Source of the DNA: Parasulfuritortus sp037439465
Lineage (GTDB): Bacteria > Pseudomonadota > Gammaproteobacteria > Burkholderiales > Thiobacillaceae
Assembly (NCBI GenBank): GCA_037439465.1
Contig: JBBIVX010000005.1
Span: 60,518 to 124,517 of the forward strand
DNA: 64,000 nucleotides
Direction of reading: 5' to 3'
Shown: in pieces, positions 22,527-31,310 of the stretch
How positions within the stretch are numbered: position 1 is the first letter of the stretch
Layout: each line of letters starts with the position of its first letter
Position numbers and translations under genes: made by a program
The notes under the pieces: generated by a model
Seen by the model: only the letters and a program-made list of their open reading frames with translations
Database searches by the model: none
What the model was told of the DNA's origin: nothing

Positions 22527-25500
22527 ATGAAAACATTCAAACGTACGCCCTTGTCATTGGCCATACTGGCGGCCTTTGCCGTTAGCCAGGGCGGTCCGGC
22601 CGTAGCCGGTCTGTTGAGCATCAGCCAGATACCGCTGTTCGTGACCACGGCTCAAAAGGCCAATGTGCTGCTCATCACAGACAATTCCAACAGCATGGAC
22701 GAGGCCGCCAACGGTTCGGCCGTCGGCAGCGCTAGTCCAGACAGCAAGTCCGAAATCGCCCGTAATGCCGCCAAGACCATCGTCAGCAACTACCAGGACA
22801 AGATCAATCTGGGGCTGATGGCGTACCAGCAAAACACCGCCGGCGGCGATGCGGTCAGGCTCATGCATCTGCATAATTCGCCTTATGACGTGAGTTACAA
22901 CCCGGCCAATTACGATCCGGCTTATAACGGTGTGCGCGATAGTTCGACCAAGCGTTTCCGCATAGCGAATCCGACCAGTGCCGGTAACTTCATACATTAC
23001 AACGTGGCATTGCCGTTTTATAGCCCCAATAACGAGGGCAATGGCTTCTGCTTCTCGCAAACCGCCAATTTCGACAATGGCAGCGAGACCTATCCCGGCG
23101 GGCCGTGGGATAGTTATCGCTGTTACAGCACCAAAACCGGCCCGTCCGATGTGCTGCCGGCGGCGAACGATGTAGCCGCGGCGGCGCAAGGGTATGCAGG
23201 CAATTTTTACAATGGCCAGTTGTTGCCGACTGACAGCGATCTCGCCCAGGGCATACTCGATTTCGGGCGTTTCCTGACCTGGCACCACGTCGGGCTGACC
23301 TGGTTCTCGAATTCCAACCCTGGGCGCGGCTATCTGCACGTTCCGGTGGCGGATCTGAATGCCGCCCAGGCGGCGGCGCTCAACAAAAAACTTGCCACCA
23401 GCCAGTTCGTCAACAACAAACCCACCGATCCCAATTTCCCGTTGCAAAACGCCGGCTTGACACCGATCGAGGGAACATTGCTCACCGCGGGCGATTACTT
23501 CCTGGGCAATCTCAACGCACTCTCCCAGGGTGGACCGAAAGCCGCGCCGCCCAATGCCTGCGGCAAGGATTTCGCGGTCTTCCTGACCGATGGGCTACCG
23601 TCGACACGCGCCAACGGCACGGCCACCGCCGATCCAGCAACGGCGCTGGCACAAGCCGCAACCGCGGCGGGGAACCTCAATTCCGGCGCCCGCCCCGTCA
23701 AAACGTATATCGTCGGTTTTGCTCTTCCCTACGGCACCACGCCTGGTTCGCTCGATGTCATTGCCAATGCGGGCGGCACGGGGACGGCGTTCGATGCCAG
23801 CGACACGGCCACCCTCAACCAGGCTTTCAGTACCATTTTCAACGATATACTGGCTCAGTCCGGTGCCGCCGCCGCCGTGGCGCTGACCTCGGGGTCGGTC
23901 GTGGCGGGCGGCAAGGTCTATCAGGGGAAATTCAACTCCGCTGACTGGTCAGGCGACCTGATTGCCTATAACACTGACCCTGCGACTGGTCTGCCCAGCG
24001 ATGTTGCCTGGCAGGCCAGCAGCGTCCTGAATGGCCAGAACTACGACACCGGTCGTACTGTCGTGACAATCAAACCCAGCACCGGCCAAGGCATCCGGTT
24101 TCGCTGGCCGGCCGACCCGGCTTCGCCTCTCGCCACTGAACTCGATACGAGCCAGACCACGGCGCTCAACACCAACAGCAGCAACGTGAACGATGGGCAA
24201 GGACAATACCGGCTCGACTATATTCGCGGCCGCACTGATATAGCGGGTTTCCGGACGCGCGGCTTAAGCGTTCTGGGTGACGTGGTCAACTCGGCCCCCG
24301 TCCATGTCGGCGCGCCGGCATTCAATTATCCCGACTGGCTTGAGGCCGCCAGTTACAGTGCGTTCCGGGCGGCGCATGCCACGCGCACGGCGATGATTTA
24401 CGTGGGGGCGAACGATGGCATGCTGCATGGTTTCGATGTGGCGACCGGGCAGGAGAAGATCGCTTATGTGCCCGGTGACGTATATGGCCAGCTTTCCAGT
24501 CTGACGTCGCCGAGTTACACCCACCGCTATTTCGTTGACGGTTCGCCGACGGTGATCGATGCCTACTATGGTACGGCCTGGCACACGACCCTGGTCTCCA
24601 GCCTGGGAGCGGGCGGGCAGAGCGTGTTTGCGCTCGACGTCACCGATCCCGCCAGTTTCAGCGAAGCCAATGCGGCTTCTATCCTGCGCTGGGAATTCCA
24701 CGACCCGGACCTGGGTTATTTCCTGGGCCAGCCGAGTATCGTCAAGCTCAACAATGGGAAATGGGCGGCGGTGTTCAGCAACGGTTATAACAATAGCGAG
24801 GCCGACGGCAGTGCCAGCGCCACGGGCTATGCTTACCTTTTCATCGTTGATCTCGAAACCGGCACCTTGATTCGTAAGATTTCGACCGATCAGGGGTCCG
24901 TCGCCACACCTAATGGTTTGGCGCCCCCTACTTTGGTTGATATGGATGGCGACGGCAAGGTCGATGTCGCCTATGCTGGTGATCTGCTGGGCAATGTCTG
25001 GAAATTCGACCTGTGCGCATCCAGCGGCGGCAGTTGCAGTGCGAACCCTACTCACTGGGGCGTGGCCTTTGCGTCTGCAGGTTCGCCCGCACCTCTTTTC
25101 GTCGCCAGGGACGCCAGCAATAACCGCCAGCCGATTACCAGCGATATACAAGTGACCCGCCATCCCAGCGGTGACGGTGTGGAGTTGTTCTTCGGCACCG
25201 GCAAATACCTTGAACATGCGGACATAGCGACGACTGACACGCATAGCCTGTACGCCTTATGGGATGCCGCAATCTCCCCGACGACCATAGCCGGACGCGG
25301 CGTATTGCAGGTGCAGAGCGTGCTGACGCATGAGACCGCTGATGGGCGGAACTATCGCACAACCAGCGCCAATAGCGTCGATTGGGCGACACAACGCGGT
25401 TGGTACATGGATATGCCGGCCGCGGGTGAGCGTATCGTGAGCATGCCGGCGATTTACGGCAATAGGCTGATATTTACCACCCTCATCCCCAATAATGCCG

Positions 25501-25844
25501 TATGTTCGAGCGGTGGTAGCGGCTGGCTCATGGAACTGGATGCGGCCACCGGAGGCAAGCTGAGCGGCCCGACCTTCGACGTGAACCATGATGGCGAAGT
25601 CACTACGGCAGATCATCTGGCTACGGAAGGGGTGTACGCCTCCGGTGTTGCTGAAGCCTCCATTCCAAGTATGGTGCGCTTGCAGAAGAATCCTGGCGAT
25701 CTCGCCTCCGGAGCTGGCGGCAGCCTTAACAAGCTTTTTAGCCTTACGGCCGCGGGGGGCGGGGTGGCGTCGAATGTGGGTAGCGAAATCAATCCACCCA
25801 GCAGCAAGCAAAGCAGAACCAGCTGGCGTCAGATTTTCGAGTGA
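22527..25844 (+). CDS. pilY1: Type IV pilus tip adhesin/assembly factor PilY1
   Basis: 1105 residues, typical size. Signal peptide to about residue 27 (AVA). An N-terminal von Willebrand A-like domain has the DNSNS metal site at residues 52-56. The C-terminal PilY1 beta-propeller (about 560-1040) contains a calcium-binding loop DMDGDGKVD at 805-813, followed by YAGDLLGNVWKFDL, the family hallmark. A second dockerin-like loop, DVNHDGEVTTADH, is at 1018-1030. PilY1 sits at the pilus tip, controls extension/retraction, and can act as adhesin and surface sensor. Several Cys residues suggest disulfides. It lies between pilX and the pilY2-like gene. Confidence 0.95.
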   Translation: MKTFKRTPLSLAILAAFAVSQGGPAVAGLLSISQIPLFVTTAQKANVLLITDNSNSMDEAANGSAVGSASPDSKSEIARNAAKTIVSNYQDKINLGLMAYQQNTAGGDAVRLMHLHNSPYDVSYNPANYDPAYNGVRDSSTKRFRIANPTSAGNFIHYNVALPFYSPNNEGNGFCFSQTANFDNGSETYPGGPWDSYRCYSTKTGPSDVLPAANDVAAAAQGYAGNFYNGQLLPTDSDLAQGILDFGRFLTWHHVGLTWFSNSNPGRGYLHVPVADLNAAQAAALNKKLATSQFVNNKPTDPNFPLQNAGLTPIEGTLLTAGDYFLGNLNALSQGGPKAAPPNACGKDFAVFLTDGLPSTRANGTATADPATALAQAATAAGNLNSGARPVKTYIVGFALPYGTTPGSLDVIANAGGTGTAFDASDTATLNQAFSTIFNDILAQSGAAAAVALTSGSVVAGGKVYQGKFNSADWSGDLIAYNTDPATGLPSDVAWQASSVLNGQNYDTGRTVVTIKPSTGQGIRFRWPADPASPLATELDTSQTTALNTNSSNVNDGQGQYRLDYIRGRTDIAGFRTRGLSVLGDVVNSAPVHVGAPAFNYPDWLEAASYSAFRAAHATRTAMIYVGANDGMLHGFDVATGQEKIAYVPGDVYGQLSSLTSPSYTHRYFVDGSPTVIDAYYGTAWHTTLVSSLGAGGQSVFALDVTDPASFSEANAASILRWEFHDPDLGYFLGQPSIVKLNNGKWAAVFSNGYNNSEADGSASATGYAYLFIVDLETGTLIRKISTDQGSVATPNGLAPPTLVDMDGDGKVDVAYAGDLLGNVWKFDLCASSGGSCSANPTHWGVAFASAGSPAPLFVARDASNNRQPITSDIQVTRHPSGDGVELFFGTGKYLEHADIATTDTHSLYALWDAAISPTTIAGRGVLQVQSVLTHETADGRNYRTTSANSVDWATQRGWYMDMPAAGERIVSMPAIYGNRLIFTTLIPNNAVCSSGGSGWLMELDAATGGKLSGPTFDVNHDGEVTTADHLATEGVYASGVAEASIPSMVRLQKNPGDLASGAGGSLNKLFSLTAAGGGVASNVGSEINPPSSKQSRTSWRQIFE

Positions 25845-25854
25845 GGAAAGACGA

Positions 25855-26199
25855 ATGAAAAGGTTAATATGGTGGCTGGCCGCGCTGGCGTGCACGCTGG
25901 CCAGCCCGATGGCCGCAGCGATGATGATCGCCCCCGATGCTGAACACGGGAAGGCGAAAAGCGAAGCCCACGCAGCGATGCCCACCGGCAAGGTCGATGC
26001 GATATCGACGACGACTAGAAAAATCGTCATCGATGGTGTGACCTATGTTTACTCGCCATCAAGCACCGTCATTACGGTCAATGGCCGGCGGGGAAGGATG
26101 AGCGATATTCACTCCGGCGATACCGTAGAGTTCCAGTTGGCATCTCAAAGGAGCGGCAAGACAGCCTCCCTGAGTGCGCTAACCCTGCGTCGCAGATGA
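25855..26199 (+). CDS. PilY2-like small exported protein
   Basis: 114 residues: signal peptide about 1-22 (MKRLIWWLAALACTLASPMAAA), then a small beta-rich domain (GKVDAISTTTRKIVIDGVTYVYSPSS... and IHSGDTVEFQLASQ) that looks like an OB/SH3-like barrel. Size and place, between pilY1 and pilE, match P. aeruginosa PilY2, whose role in fimbrial biogenesis is poorly defined. GAGGAAAGACGA precedes the ATG. The last four bases overlap pilE (ATGA). The PilY2 name rests mainly on synteny. Confidence 0.75.
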   Translation: MKRLIWWLAALACTLASPMAAAMMIAPDAEHGKAKSEAHAAMPTGKVDAISTTTRKIVIDGVTYVYSPSSTVITVNGRRGRMSDIHSGDTVEFQLASQRSGKTASLSALTLRRR

Positions 26200-26636
26200 G
26201 GACGGCTGCCATGGAATCGCGTATTTATCCAAGGCAGATAGTAGGGTTTACCCTGATCGAGTTGATGATTGCGGTGGCGGTCGTCGGCATACTGGCGGCG
26301 ATCGCTTACCCAAGCTATCTGCAATATCTCCGCCGCGGGCAGCGCGCCGATGCGCAGGCCCTGATGATGGAAAACGTGCAATTCCTGGAGCGTTATTACA
26401 CAACGAATGGCACATACGTGGGCGCGGTATTGCCGCGGGCGCAATCTCCGCAGAGCGGTGCGGCAAAATACACCATCACGCTGCCGGCGGCGAACCTGGG
26501 CGCAACGACCTACGTCGTGCAGGCGGCGCCCGCCGGTACCTACAGCGACCCACAGTGCGGTACCCTGACCATTAATCAGGCTGGCGTGCGAACCAATACT
26601 GGTACGGGCGCGCTGGCCGATTGTTGGCGGAATTGA
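26196..26636 (+). CDS. pilE: Type IV minor pilin PilE
   Basis: 146 residues. Leader ends IVG before FTLIELMIAVAVVGILAAIAYPSY, a canonical class III signal with Glu+5. Then LRRGQRADAQALMMENVQFLERYYTTNGTY, the typical PilE continuation. A C-terminal disulfide loop is likely (PQCGTLTI...ADCWRN). ATG at 26196 overlaps the pilY2-like stop; an alternative ATG at 26211 shortens the leader. It ends the pilin operon. In betaproteobacteria this PilE is a minor pilin linking the tip complex to the major pilin. Confidence 0.93.
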   Translation: MRTAAMESRIYPRQIVGFTLIELMIAVAVVGILAAIAYPSYLQYLRRGQRADAQALMMENVQFLERYYTTNGTYVGAVLPRAQSPQSGAAKYTITLPAANLGATTYVVQAAPAGTYSDPQCGTLTINQAGVRTNTGTGALADCWRN

Positions 26637-26712
26637 TCGCCACCACATCGTGGTCTTGCCGGCAGGCGGATGATGCCGGTCCATGTCGATGGGCAGATCT
26701 TAGGGACTGACG

Positions 26713-27768
26713 GTGCGCGCATCCCAGGGCAATCACGGCGTTTCGACCCGGGCTGGACTCAAAATGGCCCTGCCCGACTTCCGTCACCTGGGTGTCATGC
26801 TGCGGGCGTTGTTATTGGCCGAGGCACTCCGTTTTGTTTTTGCCATTGCCAGTACTGAACGTATCCAGGACGTTATTCCTTCGCTCATGCGTTGGGGGGG
26901 GATTTTCGAGCCGGCGCTGCTGACCGCATTGATAATATTGTTCCTCGCCGCCCGCCCATTGTCCAGATTACCTTACCGTGGCGGGGTCGCACTCGTGTTG
27001 TCGCTGGCCGTATTGTCCGGATGGTTTTGGCGCTATCTGTATGCCGCTCAGTTTCCGGATTCGGAGGCGCCTGATTTTCTTAGAGCTGGGCTGGTCGCGC
27101 TGACGATAGCGGCCGCCCTGCTGTTTTATTTCAACTGGCGTTACCGCGTCCTTTCCCCTGCCTTGTCCGAAGCCCGGCTGATGGCGCTCCAGGCCCGCAT
27201 CCGGCCGCATTTTCTGTTCAACAGCCTGAACACGGTGCTGGGCCTGATCCGCAGCGAGCCCCGGCGGGCTGAAACAGTGCTGGAAAATCTGTCGGAGCTG
27301 TTCCGCGCGGCGATGGCGGAGCCGGGCACGCTGGTGCCGCTGGCCAAGGAGCTGGAGCTGGCGCGGTCGTATGCCGAGATCGAGACGGTGCGCCTGGGCG
27401 GGCGGCTGACAGTGGATTGGCAATGCCAGAACGCGCCACTGGATGCGCTGGTGCCGCCCTTGATCCTGCAGCCGCTCTTCGAGAATGCGGTCTACCATGG
27501 TATCGAGCCGGCCGAGGGCGGCGGCACGGTGAGCGTGACCCTCTTCGCCAAGGGCGAGCAGTTGAGTCTGGTGTTACGCAACCCTGTCCATCCCCTGCGT
27601 GAAAGGCGTACCGGCAATCGCCTGGCGCTGGAGAACATTCGTGAGCGGTTGGCGCTGCATTTCGATGATGAAGCGACCCTGCGCACCTATGCGGCCGGCG
27701 TTGATTTCGTCGTGCAGATTCGGATGCCGTATCGCCGCGCCGGCAGGGAAGTCGATAGACGTCATTGA
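26713..27768 (+). CDS. algZ: AlgZ/FimS-type sensor histidine kinase (LytS family)
   Basis: 351 residues from GTG. Four predicted membrane helices between residues ~30 and 140, then the His_kinase domain LQARIRPHFLFNSLNTVLGLIRSEP with the candidate phosphoacceptor His166. An N-box-like FENAVYHGIEPAEGGG follows; the catalytic G boxes are weak, as in AlgZ/FimS. An ATG at 26764 would give a 334-residue form and is a real alternative. It lies 76 bases after pilE and just before its response regulator. In P. aeruginosa the homologous FimS/AlgR pair activates the fimU-pilE operon, so the linkage suggests control of the adjoining pilin genes. Confidence 0.9.
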   Translation: MRASQGNHGVSTRAGLKMALPDFRHLGVMLRALLLAEALRFVFAIASTERIQDVIPSLMRWGGIFEPALLTALIILFLAARPLSRLPYRGGVALVLSLAVLSGWFWRYLYAAQFPDSEAPDFLRAGLVALTIAAALLFYFNWRYRVLSPALSEARLMALQARIRPHFLFNSLNTVLGLIRSEPRRAETVLENLSELFRAAMAEPGTLVPLAKELELARSYAEIETVRLGGRLTVDWQCQNAPLDALVPPLILQPLFENAVYHGIEPAEGGGTVSVTLFAKGEQLSLVLRNPVHPLRERRTGNRLALENIRERLALHFDDEATLRTYAAGVDFVVQIRMPYRRAGREVDRRH

Positions 27769-27822
27769 TGTTGTCGGCACACGCTAGAATGATTTTATGG
27801 TGACGTGAAAGACATCCCCTAT

Positions 27823-28560
27823 ATGACGTCGAATCAAGCCTTGCAAATCTTCATCGTCGATGACGAAGGGCCAGCGCGGGCGCGCCTAAGCGCGGTGCTG
27901 GAGGATTGCGCCGAGGAGTTGCCACTGGTGCTGGCGGGCGAGGCGGCTTCAGGGCCGGAAGCCTTGGCGGCCTTGGCGCGGCTGCCGGTCGATGTGGTGT
28001 TGCTCGACATCCGCATGCCGGGCATGGATGGCCTCGAAGTGGCGCGACAGTTGGCGGCGCGACCGCAGGCGCCGGCGGTGATCTTCGTGACCGCCTACGA
28101 TGCTCATGCGGTCTCGGCCTTCGAGGTGCAGGCGCGCGATTATCTGCTCAAGCCGGTGCGCAAGGATCGCCTGCTCGAGGCCCTGCGGCGGGTGCAGCCG
28201 GCGGTCGGCGCGGTGGCCGAGGAGACGGCGCATTTCACGGTAAACGACCGCGGTCGCGTGTTGCGGGTGCCCATGGCGGACGTCCTGTATCTGCGGGCCG
28301 AATTGAAGTATGTGACATTGCGCACCCGCGACCGTGAATATGTGCTCGATGACCCCTTGCTCAAACTGGAAGAGACCTACGCCAACGACCTGCTGCGGAT
28401 ACATCGCAACTGTCTGATCAACCGGGCCTGGCTGACCGGTTTCGAATTGCAACGGGATGGCGAGGAGAGTCGGTGGCTGGCGATACTCAAGGATTGGCCG
28501 GAAAAATTGCCGGTATCGCGGCGGCAGACCCATGTCGTACGTGCCTTTCGCCGACGCTGA
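27823..28560 (+). CDS. algR: AlgR-type response regulator with LytTR DNA-binding domain
   Basis: 245 residues. Receiver domain with IVDDE acidic pocket, phosphoacceptor Asp62 in LLDIRMPGMDG, IFVTAYD and DYLLKPVRKD. The C-terminal LytTR domain covers about 140-245 (VLYLRAELKYVTLRTRDREYVLDDPLLKLEE and IHRNCLINRAWL). GTG at 27805 is an in-frame alternative that adds six residues. Pairs with the kinase 54 bases upstream. LytTR regulators bind direct repeats near promoters; I could not identify the box. Confidence 0.92.
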   Translation: MTSNQALQIFIVDDEGPARARLSAVLEDCAEELPLVLAGEAASGPEALAALARLPVDVVLLDIRMPGMDGLEVARQLAARPQAPAVIFVTAYDAHAVSAFEVQARDYLLKPVRKDRLLEALRRVQPAVGAVAEETAHFTVNDRGRVLRVPMADVLYLRAELKYVTLRTRDREYVLDDPLLKLEETYANDLLRIHRNCLINRAWLTGFELQRDGEESRWLAILKDWPEKLPVSRRQTHVVRAFRRR

Positions 28561-28584
28561 GGCGCCGCCCCGGCTGTGCCTGGA

Positions 28585-28613
28585 TTGAGCTTGCCGGGCC
28601 AAGGCGGTACCAT
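28585..28613 (+). promoter_or_regulatory. Candidate promoter of the 34-residue ORF
   Basis: TTGAGC and TACCAT with 17-base spacing, just after algR. It would start transcription about 20 bases before the ORF start. Moderate match to sigma70 only. Confidence 0.35.
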
Positions 28614-28639
28614 CGCGCAAAATTCCAAGGAGCCCGAGC

Positions 28640-28744
28640 ATGAATCCCTTCAGCGCCTACAACCTGCCCGTCACCCTCATCATCATCCTGGTCACCTGGG
28701 CCTGGATAGCCCTCTTCTCCACCTTGCTCGGCAGCTTGCTTTGA
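28640..28744 (+). CDS. Small single-span membrane peptide, 34 residues
   Basis: ATG with AAGGAG seven bases upstream, a near-ideal ribosome site. The reading frame encodes MNPFSAYNLP, then a hydrophobic helix (VTLIIILVTWAWIALFSTLL, about residues 11-30), then GSLL and a TGA stop. No Cys, few charges: a single transmembrane segment peptide. It lies between algR and the convergent rpoH gene, 79 bases after algR, with its own promoter candidate. I do not recognise the family. It is a hypothetical gene supported by start context and clear membrane-helix composition. Alternative: chance ORF in a GC-rich spacer. Confidence 0.6.
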   Translation: MNPFSAYNLPVTLIIILVTWAWIALFSTLLGSLL

Positions 28745-28822
28745 TCTAAGCGGGATCGACCTCGACAGGGCACGGGAATCCCGCCTCAATTTAGGGGGCG
28801 CCCATGCAGGCGCGCCCGAGCT

Positions 28823-29677
28823 TCAATGCGCGCTCAGGCTGGCGCGCATCCTATGCAGGGCTTTGGCCTCGATCTGACGCACCCGTTCGGCCGATATGCC
28901 ATATTCGGCGGCAAGTTCATGCAGGGTGGCGGGGTTGTCCTCGTTTAGCCAGCGGGACTCGACGATGCGCCGGCTGCGTGGGTCCAAATTAGCCAGAGCG
29001 GCGGCGAGGCCGTGGCTTGCCAAGCGGTCGCGCTCCGCGCGTTCGATGTGGTCGGTAGGATCGCTGTCCGGGGCGGCCAGGTAGGCGATGGGGGCGAAGC
29101 TTTCATCATCATCGCTGGCAGAGCCTTCCAGGGCCACGTCCTGGCCATACATCCGCACTTCCATTTCGCGCACGTCACCCTGACTGACGTTGAGTGTTTT
29201 GGCCATGTCCTGAATTTCACCGGCGCCCAGGGCGCCATGCGCCTGCTTGAGGCTGCGCAGGTTGAAGAACAGCTTGCGTTGGGCCTTGGTGGTGGCGACT
29301 TTGACCAAGCGCCAGTTTTTCAGGATGTATTCGTGAATCTCGGCCTTGATCCAGTGCACGGCGAAGGACACGAGCCGCACGCCCCGTTCCGGGTCGTAGC
29401 GCTTGACGGCCTTCATCAGGCCGACATTGCCTTCCTGGATGAGATCGGCGTGGGGCAGGCCATAGCCGAGATATTTGCGAGCGATGGCGACTACCAGACG
29501 CAAATGCGACAGCACCAGTTTGCGCGCGGCCTCCACGTCGCCCTGCCGACGAAAGCGCGTGGCGAGTTCATGCTCATCCTCGGCACTGAGGAGGGGGAAA
29601 CGGTTCACCGCGGCGATGTAATTGTCCAGACTTCCCAGCGTGGCTGGGATGGGAAACGACATGGCTTCGTGGGTCAT
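28823..29677 (-). CDS. rpoH: RNA polymerase heat-shock sigma factor sigma32
   Basis: 284 residues, same as E. coli RpoH. Region 2 contains YGLPHADLIQEGNVGLMKAVKRYDPERGVRLVSFAVHWIKAEIHEY. The RpoH box QRKLFFNLR after it is diagnostic and separates it from RpoD/RpoS. Region 4 ends LHELAAEYGISAERVRQIEAKALHRMR. The ATG at 29677 (MTHEAMSFPIP) is chosen; upstream in-frame starts (29707, 29746) would place the CIRCE operator near or inside the coding sequence. It is transcribed after ftsX in the ftsYEX-rpoH order known from E. coli and has its own operator-bearing promoter region. Confidence 0.97.
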   Translation of the reverse strand: MTHEAMSFPIPATLGSLDNYIAAVNRFPLLSAEDEHELATRFRRQGDVEAARKLVLSHLRLVVAIARKYLGYGLPHADLIQEGNVGLMKAVKRYDPERGVRLVSFAVHWIKAEIHEYILKNWRLVKVATTKAQRKLFFNLRSLKQAHGALGAGEIQDMAKTLNVSQGDVREMEVRMYGQDVALEGSASDDDESFAPIAYLAAPDSDPTDHIERAERDRLASHGLAAALANLDPRSRRIVESRWLNEDNPATLHELAAEYGISAERVRQIEAKALHRMRASLSAH

Positions 29678-29712
29678 GGTAGTTGCATTCTCCAAGTTTC
29701 TCGGCATGAATT

Positions 29713-29739
29713 TTAGCACTCGCGTGTAGAGAGTGCTAA
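29713..29739. promoter_or_regulatory. CIRCE operator (HrcA binding site) upstream of rpoH
   Basis: TTAGCACTC - 9 bases - GAGTGCTAA, a perfect match on both arms to the CIRCE consensus bound by the heat-shock repressor HrcA. It lies 36 bases before the rpoH ATG, in the ftsX-rpoH spacer, where it can overlap the transcription start. Confidence 0.93.
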
Positions 29740-29758
29740 TTACCAAAAGTTCCGGGTT

Positions 29759-30658
29759 TCAGTCGAACTGGCGCAGTGTGCGACTGACCGCCAGGTAGGC
29801 GCCGAAGAGGCCCAGCAGCGCGGCGATGGCGAGCAGGGCCGCGCCTTCGAGCGGGCCCGGGCCGCGTAGTTGCAGCCGGCTGCCCCAGGCGGCGGCGAGG
29901 GTGCCGAGGCTGGATTCGAGAAAGTTCAGCGCGCCGGCGACCATGACCCAACCGGCCAGCCCGCCCAACAGCCCTTGGAGGGCGCCGAAATAGAGAAAGG
30001 GACGGCGAATGAAACGGTCGGTGGCGCCGATGAGACGCGAGACCTCGATCTCTTCCCGCAAGGCATAGATTTGCAGCCGTATGGTGTTGCCGACGATGGC
30101 GGTCAGGGCCAGGCCGAGCAGGCCGGCCAGCAGCCACACCAGGTCGCGCCCGAAACCGAGCAGGGCATCGAGGCGTCGGACCCAATCGCTATCCATGGCC
30201 ACTTGTTCCACCTCTGGCAGGAGCTTAAGCTCGGCGGTCAGGGCCTCCATGGCGACCGCTTGGGTAACGCGCGGCGCGAGTATGAGGGTGTCGGGCAGCG
30301 GGTTGCCGGCCAGCCCCGCCGTCACGTCGGCCAAGCCGCTGTCCTGCAGGCGCTTCAGCCCCTCGTCGCGCGAGACGAACCGGGCCCCGGCAATGTCGGC
30401 GCGCTTGCCCAGGCGGGCGGCAAGTTGGCGGCCGGTCGTCTCGTCAAGCCCGGCCTTGAGGAACAGGGTGATCTCGGGTTGTGAGGCGACACCGCCGGCC
30501 AGCCTGTCGATATTGATCAGCGCCACGTAGAAACCGGTCGGCAGGGCGAGGGCGATGCCGATTACCAAAATGGTGAAGAGGCTGGCGAAGGGGGCCGAGC
30601 GCAGGCGCCACAGGGCGAGGCCGAGACTGTGCATGTTGTGATCAAGCCAGGCGTTCAT
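29759..30658 (-). CDS. ftsX: Cell division ABC transporter permease-like protein FtsX
   Basis: 299 residues, inner membrane. One N-terminal helix (about residues 22-45) is followed by a periplasmic domain (about 55-160) with EITLFLKAGLDETTGRQLAARL and PLPDTLIL, then three helices at the C terminus within an FtsX/MacB fold containing LREEIEVSRLIGATDRFIRRPF. With FtsE it regulates murein hydrolases at the septum. The start at 30658 overlaps the ftsE stop (ATGA). Upstream in-frame sequence overlaps ftsE and is not coding for FtsX. Confidence 0.95.
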   Translation of the reverse strand: MNAWLDHNMHSLGLALWRLRSAPFASLFTILVIGIALALPTGFYVALINIDRLAGGVASQPEITLFLKAGLDETTGRQLAARLGKRADIAGARFVSRDEGLKRLQDSGLADVTAGLAGNPLPDTLILAPRVTQAVAMEALTAELKLLPEVEQVAMDSDWVRRLDALLGFGRDLVWLLAGLLGLALTAIVGNTIRLQIYALREEIEVSRLIGATDRFIRRPFLYFGALQGLLGGLAGWVMVAGALNFLESSLGTLAAAWGSRLQLRGPGPLEGAALLAIAALLGLFGAYLAVSRTLRQFD

Positions 30659-31308
30659 GGTGCGATTCTGCCTTGGGCGAGGGTGATGCCGCGGCCGCCG
30701 TAGCAGGCGACCATGTCCTGGTCGTGGGTGGAGATGATGACTGTGACGCCGACCTGGTTGAAGGCCTTGAACATCTCCATGATGTCCTTGGCATAGGCGT
30801 CGTCCAGGTTGGCGGTGGGCTCGTCGGCCAGCAACAGCGGCGGCCGGCTGACGATGGCGCGGGCGATGCATAGGCGCTGCTGTTCGCCGCCGGACAAAGT
30901 GACGGGGCGGGTGCGCTCCTTTTGCAGCAGGCCGACCTTGTCGAGGGCGGCGCGCGCCCGCTTCGTGGCGTCGGCTCCGCTCATGCCCCGGATGTGCAGG
31001 GGAAGCAGGACGTTGTCTAGCACCGGGCGGTCATAAAGCAGCTTGTGGTCCTGGAAGATCAGCCCGATGTTGCGCCGGAAGTAGGGAAAGGCGCCTCGCC
31101 GCATGCGGCCGAGGTTCTGGCCGTTGACGATGACATGGCCTTCGGTGGGGCGTTCGAGACCGGCGATGAGCTTGAGCAGGGTGCTCTTGCCAGCCCCGGA
31201 GTGGCCGGCCAGGAAGATGAGTTCGCTCTGTTGTATGCGCAGGCTGACATGGTTCAGGGCCTCGTGGCCGCCGGGGTAGCGTTTGCTGACGTCGGCGAAT
31301 TCGATCAT
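30655..31308 (-). CDS. ftsE: Cell division ATP-binding protein FtsE
   Basis: 217-residue ABC ATPase. Walker A GHSGAGKST, signature LSGGEQQR, Walker B LLLADEPTANLD, H-loop STHD; IFQDHKLLYDRPVLDNVLLPL is the FtsE-type Q-loop. Pairs with FtsX to link ATP hydrolysis to periplasmic cell wall hydrolysis at the divisome. ATG at 31308 (MIEFADVSKRYPGG) is preferred over a TTG two codons upstream, placing it two bases after the ftsY stop. Confidence 0.97.
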   Translation of the reverse strand: MIEFADVSKRYPGGHEALNHVSLRIQQSELIFLAGHSGAGKSTLLKLIAGLERPTEGHVIVNGQNLGRMRRGAFPYFRRNIGLIFQDHKLLYDRPVLDNVLLPLHIRGMSGADATKRARAALDKVGLLQKERTRPVTLSGGEQQRLCIARAIVSRPPLLLADEPTANLDDAYAKDIMEMFKAFNQVGVTVIISTHDQDMVACYGGRGITLAQGRIAP

Positions 31309-31310
31309 GC

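Noticed and set aside
29678..29746. Longer rpoH product starting at 29707 or 29746
   Set aside because: It would include the CIRCE element or its edge in coding sequence and add residues not seen in RpoH; the 284-residue form matches the family exactly.
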